NCBI RefSeq assembly: GCF_012971745.1
Contig: NZ_CP048834.1
Location: forward strand, 4,402,001 to 4,466,000
DNA: 64,000 nucleotides
From: Starkeya sp. ORNL1
Lineage (GTDB): Bacteria > Pseudomonadota > Alphaproteobacteria > Rhizobiales > Xanthobacteraceae
Reading direction: 5' to 3'
Below the pieces are notes generated by a model, which searched no databases, was not told where the DNA came from, and saw nothing but the letters and a program-made list of their open reading frames with translations. A program made the position numbers and the translations under genes. Within the stretch, counting starts at the first letter, position 1. Each line of letters opens with the position of its first letter. Below are positions 24,749 through 33,718 of the stretch, in pieces.

Positions 24749-26083
24749 TCAGCCCCCGGTTCCCGCGCCGCTACCGCGCCGCGCCTGCCCGCGCTCCAGC
24801 ATGGGGGAGAGATAATTGGCGATCTGAGCGTGGCCGTCGAGCATGTCGTGGGACATGGCGGCGGAAGGCGGCTGCTGCGCGCACAGCGCCGTCAGCGCCG
24901 CCGCCATCTCCATCGGATCGCGCGTCGAGGCGCCATGCTCCACCGGATCGGTCAGCATGCGCATCAGGCCGAGATCAGCGGCGCGCTGCGCGCGAATGGT
25001 CTGTTCGAGCCGCGGGCGGGCACGCGGCACCAGCAGCGCCGGCTTGTCGAAGGACAGGATTTCGCAGAACGTATTATAGCCGCCCATGGCGACCACGGCC
25101 GCGGAGCGGTTCATCAGGCGCTCGATCTTCGGGTCGAAGGTGAGGCCCTCCACATTGGGCAGGCGGTCGACGCGCTCGGCGAACTGGGTGCGCTGCGTGG
25201 TCGACAGGAACGGGCCGTATGCGATCACTGCCGGCAGCGGGATGTTCGGATCGGCCTCATAGGCCGAGATCACCCAGTCGATCAGCCCGGCGCCGTCGGC
25301 GCCGCCGCCGGTGGTGACGAGGATGAAGGGCCGCTTGGCGAGCTTCGGATATTTCACCGCGCTCATGCCGCCCGGCACGGTGCGGCGCAGATAGCCGGTA
25401 TAGACGATGCAGGTGCGCATTTCCGCCGGTAGCGGAATGGCGTCGAGCGGCCGGTAGAACTCTTCCGAACCATAGACGAGGATGTCGTCATAATAATCGG
25501 TGAGGGTGCGGATGGCGCCCTTGTCGTGCCATTCGGCGCGGACCGTGTCGGGATCGTCCAACACGTCGCGCACGCCGATCACGCGGCGCGTGCCCATCTC
25601 GGCGAGCACGTCCAGCGTCGGCACCAGCTCGCCGCGGAAGCCGGTCGGCTCCTTGTCGGAGATGAAGATGTCCGGCCGGAAGGATTCCGCGGCCTGGCGG
25701 ATCAGCGCTTCACGGATCCTGGTGACCTCGGACAGCTCCATGCGCAGATTGGCGCCGCTATAGGAGCCGTCGACATTCTTGGTGACGCTCGGCACGTGAA
25801 CAAAGTCGATGCCGGGGCCGAAATTGAAGCTGCCCGCCAGCGACGACCCCGAAAGGATGAGGATCGACAGGTCGCGATGTTCTTTCACCAATGAATTGGC
25901 AATAGCCCGGGTCCGGCGGATGTGTCCCAAGCCGAACGTATCGTGGCTATACATCAGGATACGCGGCGAGCGCGCGGGTTTAGAAGATGTATCCATTCGA
26001 TCAAACGTCATTCCGCTAGGGGATGGCATCAGCACTTCCAAACCGTCATGGTCAGCATATACGTGCTTGGCGCTGAGCGCCAT
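24749..26083 (-). CDS. MurG-like (GT28-type) glycosyltransferase, first gene of glycan operon
   Basis: The 444-residue protein has the GT-B acceptor loop RILMYSHDTFGLGHIRRTRA, an internal ILVTTGGGADG hinge and a donor-domain AAVVAMGGYNTFCEILSFDK motif followed by PRPRLEQTIRAQR-like residues (read as RARPRLEQTIRAQR), typical of MurG-like and predicted glycosyltransferases. Alternative starts exist at codon 19 (ATG, with GGAAG five bases upstream) and codon 25; homologous sequence begins only around residue 40, so the true start is uncertain. It leads the operon of four genes reading toward 20345. The 214 bp upstream are the only room for its promoter. Confidence 0.85.
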   Translation of the reverse strand: MALSAKHVYADHDGLEVLMPSPSGMTFDRMDTSSKPARSPRILMYSHDTFGLGHIRRTRAIANSLVKEHRDLSILILSGSSLAGSFNFGPGIDFVHVPSVTKNVDGSYSGANLRMELSEVTRIREALIRQAAESFRPDIFISDKEPTGFRGELVPTLDVLAEMGTRRVIGVRDVLDDPDTVRAEWHDKGAIRTLTDYYDDILVYGSEEFYRPLDAIPLPAEMRTCIVYTGYLRRTVPGGMSAVKYPKLAKRPFILVTTGGGADGAGLIDWVISAYEADPNIPLPAVIAYGPFLSTTQRTQFAERVDRLPNVEGLTFDPKIERLMNRSAAVVAMGGYNTFCEILSFDKPALLVPRARPRLEQTIRAQRAADLGLMRMLTDPVEHGASTRDPMEMAAALTALCAQQPPSAAMSHDMLDGHAQIANYLSPMLERGQARRGSGAGTGG

Positions 26084-26297
26084 TTCTCCCGCAGCGCAGC
26101 GCGAGAACAGAGAGGCACGGGTCCCTAACGTTAACGCCCGGCGCCGCCGGATGCCACGCCCTCTTTGGAGGTATGGCGCGTTCCACGCGAAATCTTGAAC
26201 GCAAGGTATCAGAGTATGAGGAGCGCGTCAGCATGCTCGCGCCGTCAAAGCGTTGCGTCGGCTCAAAATCCAGAGGCAATGGCGGTTCGCGGCGGAA

Positions 26298-27026
26298 TCA
26301 CTTCAGCGGGACATAGATATCGATGACGAGGTCGTCCTGAGAGGTGGTACGCGGATCGCTGCGATATTCCTCGATATAGAGATCCTGCGCCTCGAGATCC
26401 TTGGCATCGAGCAGGTTGGCGATCTGCTCATAGGTCGGGTCCATCGCGTCATAGGAGCCGCGATGGGTGAAGCGCAGCGCCTTGCCGGCCGGCGAGGCCG
26501 CCAATTCGAACTGCACGCTCGGCTTCTCGGTGGTGGCGCCGCTGAAGGGAATTGCCGCCTCGAAATCAAAGCCGGCATCGTCGGTCGAGGTGTAGATGAT
26601 CAGCGGCGGGCCGGAGGGCTTCAGCTTCAGCCGGGTCAATTCGGCATCGACCTCCTTCAGCGCCGTGACGATGCTCTGGAAACCCTCGTCCCAGCCGCTC
26701 TGGCCGCGCTTCTGCAGCACCGGGGTCGGCTTCATGTCGACCGATTCGCCGAACCCGTCGGGCTTTTCGAGCGGATTGATGGGCGTCGCAGCGACCCCTG
26801 CATTATCCTGAGGTGCCGCCGCCGCGGGCGGCACCTTCTGGGTGTCGACGCCCTTGGGATCGACCACCGGTGGCGATGTCATCTCGGCATCGGGCGCCGC
26901 GGCAGGCGGCGCCTGCTGTGCGGGTGGCGGGGGAGGTTCGGAAGGCGCCTGCGCGGCGAGCGGAGCGCCGGCGGCGAGCAGCGCGATGAGCGCGAGCGGC
27001 AGGGTCGAGCGAAGCAAACGGATCAT
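26298..27026 (-). CDS. Exported GyrI-like domain protein
   Basis: The 242-residue protein has a signal peptide ([20 protein letters not shown], cleavage near AAQA), a Pro/Ala-rich low-complexity linker (about residues 25-85) and a C-terminal GyrI-like/SOUL-type small-molecule-binding domain (about 100-242) with [18 protein letters not shown] and the closing [11 protein letters not shown]. Cytosolic members bind ligands or gyrase; this exported version is more likely a periplasmic ligand-binding protein of unknown function. ATG at 27026 is chosen because it starts the signal peptide; upstream in-frame codons are basic and unlike a protein. It diverges from dapF. Confidence 0.85.
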   Translation of the reverse strand: MIRLLRSTLPLALIALLAAGAPLAAQAPSEPPPPPAQQAPPAAAPDAEMTSPPVVDPKGVDTQKVPPAAAAPQDNAGVAATPINPLEKPDGFGESVDMKPTPVLQKRGQSGWDEGFQSIVTALKEVDAELTRLKLKPSGPPLIIYTSTDDAGFDFEAAIPFSGATTEKPSVQFELAASPAGKALRFTHRGSYDAMDPTYEQIANLLDAKDLEAQDLYIEEYRSDPRTTSQDDLVIDIYVPLK

Positions 27027-27193
27027 CGTGTCACCGGGGGGCGCGAGACGGGACGGTTCTAGCATTCCGCCGCGCCGCCCGCGACGGGCATGTCGACGCC
27101 GCGCGCAACAGATTGGGTGGCACTGGCCTTGTCGCATCGCTTCGCCATATAAGGTCCCAACCCAACGCTTCCAATCGCCTCACACGTCCGAGA

Positions 27194-28075
27194 ATGACAG
27201 CGCTCGCAGACCGCCCCTTTATCAAGATGAACGGCCTCGGCAACGAGATCGTCGTGCTCGATCTGCGCGACGCGCCCATTGCCGTGCCGCCGGCGGAGGC
27301 GCGTGCGCTGGCGCGGCCGGAGGTGCTGCCATTCGACCAGATCATGGCGCTCTATCCTCCACGCGTTGCGGGCACCGAAGCGTTCGTGCGCATCATCAAT
27401 GCCGACGGCTCGGAGGCCGGGGCCTGCGGCAATGGCACGCGCTGCATCGCGCTCTATGAGGCCGGGCGAATCGGGCGCAATCATGTGCTGTTCGAAAGCA
27501 TCGCCGGCCTGCTCGACTGCGTCGTGACGCCTGAGGGCGTGACCGCCGATATCGGCCGCCCGCGTTTCGGTTGGGCCGAAATCCCGCTGGCGGAGGAATT
27601 CGCCGATACCCGCGCCATCGAATTGCAGATCGGCCCGATCGACGCGCCGGTGCTGCATTCCCCCTCCGTGGTGAATGTCGGCAATCCCCACGCGATCTTC
27701 TGGGTCGAGAATGTCGAGGCGCATGATCTCGGCCGTTTCGGCCCGCTTTTGGAAAATCACCCGATCTTCCCCGAGCGCGCCAATATCTCGCTGGCCCAGG
27801 TGGTCTCGCCCGGGCACATCGTCCTGAAGGTGTGGGAGCGCGGCGCCGGCCTCACCAAGGCTTGCGGCTCGGCTGCCTGCGCCGCCGCCGTGTCCGGCGC
27901 CCGCACCGGCCGCACCGGCCGCAAGGTCCGCGTGACCTTGCCGGGCGGCGACCTCTTCATCGATTGGCGCGAGAGCGACGACCACATCCTCATGACCGGC
28001 CCGGCCGAGTTCGAGTTCGACGGAAAGCTGACGCCCGCCATGCTCGGCGAGCCGGCGGCGAGCGGCGCCGCCTGA
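27194..28075 (+). CDS. dapF: Diaminopimelate epimerase
   Basis: This 293-residue enzyme converts LL- to meso-diaminopimelate for lysine and peptidoglycan synthesis. Both catalytic cysteines are present: Cys78 in GACGNGTRC and Cys224 in KACGSAACA. The N-terminal [10 protein letters not shown] and central [13 protein letters not shown] motifs are also diagnostic. ATG at 27194 fits homologue starts. Its stop overlaps the mtaB start by one base, the first step in a dapF-mtaB-ftsY-yciB run conserved in Hyphomicrobiales. Confidence 0.97.
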   Translation: MTALADRPFIKMNGLGNEIVVLDLRDAPIAVPPAEARALARPEVLPFDQIMALYPPRVAGTEAFVRIINADGSEAGACGNGTRCIALYEAGRIGRNHVLFESIAGLLDCVVTPEGVTADIGRPRFGWAEIPLAEEFADTRAIELQIGPIDAPVLHSPSVVNVGNPHAIFWVENVEAHDLGRFGPLLENHPIFPERANISLAQVVSPGHIVLKVWERGAGLTKACGSAACAAAVSGARTGRTGRKVRVTLPGGDLFIDWRESDDHILMTGPAEFEFDGKLTPAMLGEPAASGAA

Positions 28076-29337
28076 TGTCGATCGAGGTCTTAACCTTCGG
28101 CTGCCGGCTCAACACGCTCGAATCCGAGGCGGTGAAGAATGCCGCCAGTGCCGCCGGCCTGGAGCGCACCGTGGTCGTCAATACCTGCGCGGTCACGGCC
28201 GAGGCGGTGCGGCAGGCCAAGCAGTCGATCCGCCGGCTGAAGCGCGAGGATCCGGAGCGGCGCATCGTCGTCACCGGCTGCGCGGCGCAGACCGAGCCGG
28301 GGACCTTCGCCGAGATGGACGAGGTGGCCCGCGTCGTCGGCAATGCCGACAAGGCCAAGCCCGAGACCTGGGCGCTTGCCCGGCAGGCATTCGACTTCGG
28401 CATAGGTGGCGAGGAGAAGGCGGTCGTCGGCGACATAATGAGTGTGCGCGAGACCGCCTTGCACCTCATCGAAGGGATGGAGGGGCGCACCCGCGCTTTC
28501 GTGCAGGTGCAGAATGGCTGCGATCACCGCTGCACCTTCTGCATCATCCCCTATGGCCGCGGCAATTCCCGCTCGGTGCCGATGGGCGAGGTGGTTGCCC
28601 AGGTTCGCCGGCTCGTGGAGAACGGCTATTCCGAAGTGGTGCTCACCGGGGTCGACCTCACCTCCTACGGCATCGGATTGCCCGGCGCGCCGAAGCTCGG
28701 GCAATTGGTGCGCACGCTGCTGCGCCATGTGCCGGAACTGCGCCGGCTGCGCCTCTCCTCGATCGATTCCGTCGAGGCCGATGACGACCTCGTCGCCGCC
28801 ATCGCCGAGGAAGAGCGGCTGATGCCGCATCTGCACCTCTCGCTGCAGGCCGGCGACGATCTGATCCTCAAGCGCATGAAGCGCCGGCATTTGCGCCGCG
28901 ACGCCATCGAATTTTGCGCCAGGCTGCGGCGTCTCAGGCCCGACATCGTGTTCGGCGCCGACATTATCGCCGGCTTTCCCACCGAGACCGAGCCGCATTT
29001 CCGCAATTCGCTGCGCCTGGTCGACGAATGCGGCCTGACTCACCTCCATGTCTTCCCGTTCTCGCCGCGCAAGGGCACGCCGGCGGCGCGCATGCCGCAG
29101 CTTGCCCGCGAAGCGATCAAGGAGCGTGCCCGCCGCCTGCGCGAGAAGGGCGCGGAAGCCTTGCAGCGCCACCTCGCCGGCGAGATTGGCCGCCGTCGCG
29201 CGGTGCTGGCGGAGACCGAGGGCATGGCACGCACCGAAGCCTTCACGCCGGTGCGGCTGGTCCGCCCGCTCGTTGCCGGCACGATTTCCGACGTTCGCAT
29301 TGCCGGCCATGACGGCGCCCGGCTGATCGCGGCATGA
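28075..29337 (+). CDS. mtaB: tRNA t6A37 methylthiotransferase MtaB
   Basis: The 420-residue radical-SAM enzyme adds a methylthio group to N6-threonylcarbamoyladenosine at position 37 of tRNA. The N-terminal MTTase domain has three cluster cysteines (FGCRLN, VNTCAVT, VTGCAAQ). The radical-SAM domain has CDHRCTFCIIPYGRGNSRS, and a TRAM-like tail closes the protein. The start at 28075 shares its A with the dapF stop (TGATG). A longer upstream frame that would run through dapF is rejected. ftsY follows 16 bp later. Confidence 0.96.
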   Translation: MSIEVLTFGCRLNTLESEAVKNAASAAGLERTVVVNTCAVTAEAVRQAKQSIRRLKREDPERRIVVTGCAAQTEPGTFAEMDEVARVVGNADKAKPETWALARQAFDFGIGGEEKAVVGDIMSVRETALHLIEGMEGRTRAFVQVQNGCDHRCTFCIIPYGRGNSRSVPMGEVVAQVRRLVENGYSEVVLTGVDLTSYGIGLPGAPKLGQLVRTLLRHVPELRRLRLSSIDSVEADDDLVAAIAEEERLMPHLHLSLQAGDDLILKRMKRRHLRRDAIEFCARLRRLRPDIVFGADIIAGFPTETEPHFRNSLRLVDECGLTHLHVFPFSPRKGTPAARMPQLAREAIKERARRLREKGAEALQRHLAGEIGRRRAVLAETEGMARTEAFTPVRLVRPLVAGTISDVRIAGHDGARLIAA

Positions 29338-29353
29338 GCCAGCAAGGCTATCG

Positions 29354-30292
29354 ATGAGCGACACCGAGAACGCCCGCCCGAGCTTCTGGAAGCGCCTGAC
29401 GCAGGGCCTGACCAAGACCGCGTCCGGACTTTCCACCGGCATCACCGACCTCTTCACCAAGCGCAAGCTCGATGCCAGCACGCTCGAAGACCTGGAAGAC
29501 GTGCTGATCCGCGCCGATCTCGGCGTCGAGACCGCGGCACGGATCGCGGAAGCGGTCGGCAAGGGGCGCTACGACAAGTCGATCGAGCCCGATGAGGTGC
29601 GCTCCCTGATCGCCGCCGAGATCGAGACGGTCCTGAAGCCCGTCGCGCACCCGCTGGTGTTCGACGCCGCGGCCAAGCCGTTCGTGCTGTTGATGGTCGG
29701 GGTCAACGGCTCGGGCAAGACCACCACCATCGGCAAGGTCGCGGCACAACTGCGCGCCCAGGGCAAGAAGGTGGTGCTCGCCGCCGGAGACACCTTCCGC
29801 GCTGCCGCCATCGAGCAGCTCAAAGTCTGGGCCGATCGCACCGGCGCCGTCGTCGTCGCCCGCGAGCCCGGGGCGGACGCCGCCGGCGTCGCCTTTGACG
29901 GGCTGGCCAAGGCCAAGGCGGACGGCGCCGACGTGCTGATCGTCGACACCGCCGGCCGCTTGCAGAACCGCGCCGAGCTGATGTCTGAACTCGAGAAGGT
30001 GGTGCGCGTTCTCAAGAAGCAGGAGCCGGCCGCGCCGCACGCGGTGGTGCTGGTGCTCGACGCCACGGTTGGCCAGAACGCGCTCTCGCAGGTCGAAGCG
30101 TTCCGGCGGGTGGCCGGGGTGACGGGACTGGTGATGACAAAGCTCGACGGCACGGCTCGTGGTGGTATTTTAGTCGCCATTGCCGCCAAGCACGGACTAC
30201 CGGTGCATCTGATCGGGGTCGGAGAAGGTGTGGACGACTTGGCTCCCTTCGAGGCACGGGACTTCGCAAGGGCTATTGTGGGGCTGGACTGA
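29354..30292 (+). CDS. ftsY: Signal recognition particle receptor FtsY
   Basis: The 312-residue GTPase receives SRP-ribosome complexes at the inner membrane. The N domain (about residues 10-95) is followed by the G domain with GVNGSGKTTTIGK, DTFRAAAIEQL, VDTAGRLQNRAELM, TKLDGTARGG and the closing GVGEGVDDLAPFEARDFARA. The acidic A domain of E. coli FtsY is absent, as in most alphaproteobacteria. It sits between mtaB and yciB in a conserved run. Confidence 0.97.
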   Translation: MSDTENARPSFWKRLTQGLTKTASGLSTGITDLFTKRKLDASTLEDLEDVLIRADLGVETAARIAEAVGKGRYDKSIEPDEVRSLIAAEIETVLKPVAHPLVFDAAAKPFVLLMVGVNGSGKTTTIGKVAAQLRAQGKKVVLAAGDTFRAAAIEQLKVWADRTGAVVVAREPGADAAGVAFDGLAKAKADGADVLIVDTAGRLQNRAELMSELEKVVRVLKKQEPAAPHAVVLVLDATVGQNALSQVEAFRRVAGVTGLVMTKLDGTARGGILVAIAAKHGLPVHLIGVGEGVDDLAPFEARDFARAIVGLD

Positions 30293-30390
30293 GCCTGGGG
30301 CTCTGAACACGATGCCGCGCGCTCGCGCGCTATTGCCTTGATCCTGCCGCCGGAAGACGCCACAAGGCGACCAACACAGGATTGTTGCTG

Positions 30391-31017
30391 ATGACCGAAG
30401 CTACCGTGCCGGGGACCGAGACCTCCAAGACCCCCGCCCGCACCATGCACCCGCTGCTCAAGTTCGTGCTGGAGATGGGCCCGCTGGTGATCTTCTTCAT
30501 CGCCAATGGCCGTGGCGGCATCTATGTGGCGACCGGCGCCTTCATGGTCGCCACCTTCGCGGCGCTGGCACTGATGTGGATCATCGCCCGCAAGATCGCG
30601 GTGATGCCGCTGATCTCGGCGGCCGTGGTGCTGGTGTTCGGCACGCTCACCATCGTCCTGCAGGACGACCACTTCATCAAGCTGAAGCCGACCCTGGTGA
30701 ACGCGCTGTTCGGCATCGCGCTGCTCGGCGGCATGGCGCTGAACAAGCCGCTGCTGCCTTATGTGCTGGGCGACGTGTTCCATATCGATGCCGAAGGCTG
30801 GCGCAAGCTGACCATTCGCTGGGGCATCTTCTTCATCGTCATGGCGGTGCTGAACGAGATCGTCTGGCGCTCGGTCTCGACCGACACCTGGGTGGCGTTC
30901 AAGACCTTTGGCTATCTGCCGCTCACCTTCGTGTTCGCCCTGCTGCAGGCGCCGCTGCTGACCAAGCACGCGGTAGAGACCGAGACCGACGAGGTCGCGA
31001 AAGCCCCGGCGGAGTAG
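30391..31017 (+). CDS. yciB: Septation protein A / inner membrane protein YciB
   Basis: The 208-residue protein has about five or six membrane helices and YciB features: KFVLEMGPLVIFFIANGRGG at the N-terminus, LQDDHFIKLKPTLVNALFG, and WRKLTIRWGIFFIVMAVLNE. Members (IspA/IspZ) affect septation and envelope homeostasis in Gram-negatives. The ATG at 30391 has AGGA at 30378-30381; the TTG at 30382 would sit directly on that site. A palindromic repeat follows the gene. Confidence 0.93.
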   Translation: MTEATVPGTETSKTPARTMHPLLKFVLEMGPLVIFFIANGRGGIYVATGAFMVATFAALALMWIIARKIAVMPLISAAVVLVFGTLTIVLQDDHFIKLKPTLVNALFGIALLGGMALNKPLLPYVLGDVFHIDAEGWRKLTIRWGIFFIVMAVLNEIVWRSVSTDTWVAFKTFGYLPLTFVFALLQAPLLTKHAVETETDEVAKAPAE

Positions 31018-31039
31018 GCTTTTCCTACTTCCCATCAAG

Positions 31040-31140
31040 CGTCATCCCGGACGGCCGCAGGCCGATCCGGGATCGTAAGAAGGTGATGCGCGGGACTTCA
31101 CGCGATCCCGGCTCTGCGCTTCGCTTCGACCGGGATGACG
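31040..31140. repeat. Family 1 intergenic palindromic repeat, copy 1 (yciB/AKR convergent gap)
   Basis: The element starts CGTCATCCCGGACGG and ends CCGGGATGACG, with an inner ATCCGGGATCG / GATCCCGG pair, giving a compound stem-loop. Near-identical blocks recur at 40368-40474, and related ones at 44886, 52189 and 58896. It fills the gap between two convergent genes. Confidence 0.85.
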
Positions 31141-31150
31141 GCCTATGTGA

Positions 31151-32194
31151 TCAAGGACAAGGGTTCCCCACCCGCTGGTGCACGGCGTCGATCTTCGCCT
31201 CCAGCTCCTTGGTCACCACCACATCCGTGGCACCGATATCCGCCTTCAGCTGCTCCATGCTGGTGGCGCCTAGGATCACCGAGGTCATGAAGCTGCGCGA
31301 CAGCGCGAAGGCGATCGCCAGCTGCGAGGGATCGAGCCCGGCCTCGCGGGCGATCTCCAGATAGGCGTCGATAGCTTCCTCGGCCCCGAGGGTCTCGTAG
31401 CGCTGGCCGCGATTGAACAGCGTGGTGCGGGCGCCGGGCGGGCGCGCGCCCTTCTGGTACTTGCCGGTGAGATAGCCCTGCGCCAGCGCCGAATAGGCCA
31501 GCAAACTGACATTCTCGCGCATCGAAATCTCGGCGAGGGCAACCTCATAGGTGCGGTTCAGGAGGTTGTAGGCGTTCTGGATCGAGGCGATGCGCGGCAG
31601 GCCCCTTGCCTCGGCCTCGGCCAGATAGCGCATGGTGCCCCAGCCGCTCTCATTGGAGATGCCGATGTGTCGCACCTTGCCCGCGCGCACCAGGTCACCG
31701 AGCGCGGCGAGCGTCTCCTCGATCGCGACCTCGTCGCCCTCATGGTGCTTCCAGCGGGTCGGGTTGGAGCCCCATTGAACCGGCCGGCCGGGAAAATGCA
31801 CCTGGTAGAGGTCGATATAGTCGGTGCCGAGCCGCGCGAGACTCTTGTCGACGGCCTCATGCACGTGGGCACGGTTCGGCCGGGTCGGCGAGCCGTCATT
31901 GCGCAGCCAGGTCGCCTCGCCGCGGCCGGCGACCTTGGTGGCGAGGATGATCCTGTCGCGATTGCCGCGCGCCCGCATCCACGCGCCGATGATGCGCTCG
32001 GTCGAGCCCTGCGTCTCCGGCCGCGGAGGAACCGAATACATTTCCGCGGTGTCGACGAAATTGACGCCGTGATCGAGCGCATAGTCGAGCTGGGCGTGTC
32101 CTTCGGCCTCGGTGTTCTGCTGGCCGAAGGTCATGGTGCCGAGGCAAAGTGCACTCACCTCGAGCCCGGTGCGGCCGAGAGGACGATATTGCAT
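31151..32194 (-). CDS. Aldo/keto reductase, Tas-like
   Basis: This 347-residue TIM-barrel NADPH-dependent reductase opens MQYRPLGRTGLEVSALCLGT. Catalytic residues of the family are visible: Asp and Tyr in VDTAEMYS, Lys in LATKVAGRG and His in YQVHFPGR. The GISNESGWG and NAYNLLNR motifs match the Tas/YghZ-like subgroup. Physiological substrate unknown. It is monocistronic: a repeat lies downstream and the esterase gene is about 75 bp upstream on the same strand. Confidence 0.93.
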   Translation of the reverse strand: MQYRPLGRTGLEVSALCLGTMTFGQQNTEAEGHAQLDYALDHGVNFVDTAEMYSVPPRPETQGSTERIIGAWMRARGNRDRIILATKVAGRGEATWLRNDGSPTRPNRAHVHEAVDKSLARLGTDYIDLYQVHFPGRPVQWGSNPTRWKHHEGDEVAIEETLAALGDLVRAGKVRHIGISNESGWGTMRYLAEAEARGLPRIASIQNAYNLLNRTYEVALAEISMRENVSLLAYSALAQGYLTGKYQKGARPPGARTTLFNRGQRYETLGAEEAIDAYLEIAREAGLDPSQLAIAFALSRSFMTSVILGATSMEQLKADIGATDVVVTKELEAKIDAVHQRVGNPCP

Positions 32195-32268
32195 GGATGA
32201 GATCCGGAAGGTTCTGTGGCGGGCAATTGATTGCTTGATACGCCCGCAAATACCCGCCGGACAAGCCC

Positions 32269-33000
32269 TCAGCCCGGTTTGCCCTCCGCGATCTGCGCCA
32301 GGAACGCCTCCACCGCCGGCAGCATGCGGGCGACGATGATGTCGACACCCTGCGCCAGCGGGTGGATGCCGTCGGCCTGGTTGAGCTTCACGTCGCCGGC
32401 GACGCCGTCGAGAAAGAACGGATAGAGCGGCACGCCATACTTCTTCGCCAGCGCCGGATAGATGGTGTCGAAGCGCTGCTTGTAGGCCGCCCCCATGTTC
32501 GGCGGCGCCAGCATTCCGGTGAGCAGCACCGGGATGCCGCGTGCCTTCAGCCGCGCCAGCGTGTCGTCGAGCGCCTTCTCGGTGATCGCCGGATCGAGCC
32601 CGCGCAGCGCGTCATTGGCGCCGAGCTCGAGGATCACGCCCTGCGTGCCGTCGGGGACCGACCAGTCGAGGCGGGCGAGCCCGGCGGTCGCGGTGTCGCC
32701 GGAAACCCCTGCATTCTCAATCAAAATATCGTGTCCGCCGGCCTTGAGCGCGGCTTCCAGTTTCGCCGGAAAGGCCTGGTTTGCCGGCAGTCCGAGCCCC
32801 GCGGTGAGGCTGTCGCCAAAGGCGACGAGGCGTATCGGCTCGGCGCGCGCCGAAGTCGCGCCCCAAACCAGTGCGAAAGCCAGCAGCATACCCAGCGTCA
32901 GGAGGGCGTGCCCGTGCCCCTTTCGCGACGGGTGCGCTGCACCATATGGTGCGGACCCGAATGTGGCGCGGCTAAACAAGGCGAACCAAGCGAAAGCCAT
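32269..33000 (-). CDS. Arylesterase / TesA-like GDSL (SGNH) hydrolase
   Basis: The 243-residue exported esterase has the SGNH blocks: AFGDSLTAG with nucleophile Ser, AGVSGDTATAG, LELGANDALRG and the Asp-His pair in DGIHPLAQG. Cleavage after about residue 52 (ATSARA-E) suggests a signal peptide, which is long if translation starts at ATG 33000. ATG at 32889 is an alternative but leaves a 16-residue signal without positive charge. Start 33000 shares a CATG with the divergent ATPase start. The tesA-ybbA-ybbP neighbourhood is conserved across proteobacteria. Confidence 0.88.
   Translation of the reverse strand: MAFAWFALFSRATFGSAPYGAAHPSRKGHGHALLTLGMLLAFALVWGATSARAEPIRLVAFGDSLTAGLGLPANQAFPAKLEAALKAGGHDILIENAGVSGDTATAGLARLDWSVPDGTQGVILELGANDALRGLDPAITEKALDDTLARLKARGIPVLLTGMLAPPNMGAAYKQRFDTIYPALAKKYGVPLYPFFLDGVAGDVKLNQADGIHPLAQGVDIIVARMLPAVEAFLAQIAEGKPG
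32939..32952. promoter_or_regulatory. 14-bp perfect palindrome near the tesA/ybbA-type divergent starts
   Basis: GCACCATATGGTGC is a perfect palindrome lying 47 bp upstream of the ATPase ATG and inside the annotated esterase leader. It could be an operator; if so, the shorter esterase start at 32889 would be more sensible. Confidence 0.3.
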
Positions 33001-33718
33001 GCAGGCGAACTCCTCCAGCAGCTCTGAGCCCGCCATCCGCCTTAACAAGGTGGAACTTTCCCTCGGCAGCGGCGCGGCGCGCGTCCATATCCTCAAAGGG
33101 GTGTCGCTGAATATAGGCCGCGGCGAGGCGGTTGGCCTGGTCGGGCCGTCCGGTTCCGGCAAATCGAGCCTGCTGATGGTGCTTGCCGGGCTGGAACGCG
33201 CGGATTCCGGCACGGTGACGGTGGCCGGGCAGGAACTCACCGGCTTCTCCGAGGACGCGCTGGCGCGGTTCCGTGGCCGCCATGTCGGCATCGTGTTCCA
33301 GTCCTTCCATCTGATCCCGACCATGACGGCGCTGGAGAATGTCGCGGTGCCGCTGGAACTCGCCGGCCGCGCCGACGCCTTCGCGCGGGCGGCGGCGGAA
33401 CTGGCGCTGGTCGGCCTCGGCGAGCGGCTCGACCATTATCCCGCCCAGCTCTCGGGCGGCGAACAGCAGCGCGTGGCGCTGGCCCGCGCCCTGGCGCCGG
33501 AGCCGGCGATCCTCGTCGCCGACGAGCCGACCGGGAACCTCGACGAGGCGACCGGCTTGCAGATCATGGATCTCTTGTTCGCCACCCAGGCGCGGCGCGG
33601 ATCGACGCTGGTGGTCGTTACCCACGACCTCAACCTCGCCAAGCGCTGCGATCGCGTGGTGCGGCTGCGCTCCGGCCATATCGAGCCGGATATGGCAGAT
33701 GAGGCCGTGCCGGCATGA
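32999..33718 (+). CDS. ABC transporter ATP-binding protein, YbbA/LolD-like
   Basis: The 239-residue ATPase has complete motifs: GPSGSGKS (Walker A, about residue 56), QSFHLIP Q-loop, LSGGEQQR signature and VADEPTGNLD Walker B. Sequence around the Q-loop and signature is of the MacB/LolD group. It pairs with the permease whose start overlaps its stop by 4 bp. Together they correspond to E. coli YbbA-YbbP beside TesA, a system whose substrate is not established. Confidence 0.92.
   Translation: MQANSSSSSEPAIRLNKVELSLGSGAARVHILKGVSLNIGRGEAVGLVGPSGSGKSSLLMVLAGLERADSGTVTVAGQELTGFSEDALARFRGRHVGIVFQSFHLIPTMTALENVAVPLELAGRADAFARAAAELALVGLGERLDHYPAQLSGGEQQRVALARALAPEPAILVADEPTGNLDEATGLQIMDLLFATQARRGSTLVVVTHDLNLAKRCDRVVRLRSGHIEPDMADEAVPA

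Noticed and set aside
26084..26297. A possible small gene in the 214-bp gap upstream of the glycan operon
   Set aside because: Short open frames lack a ribosome binding site and recognisable content; the TAACGTTA palindrome near 26130 alone is too weak to call an operator.
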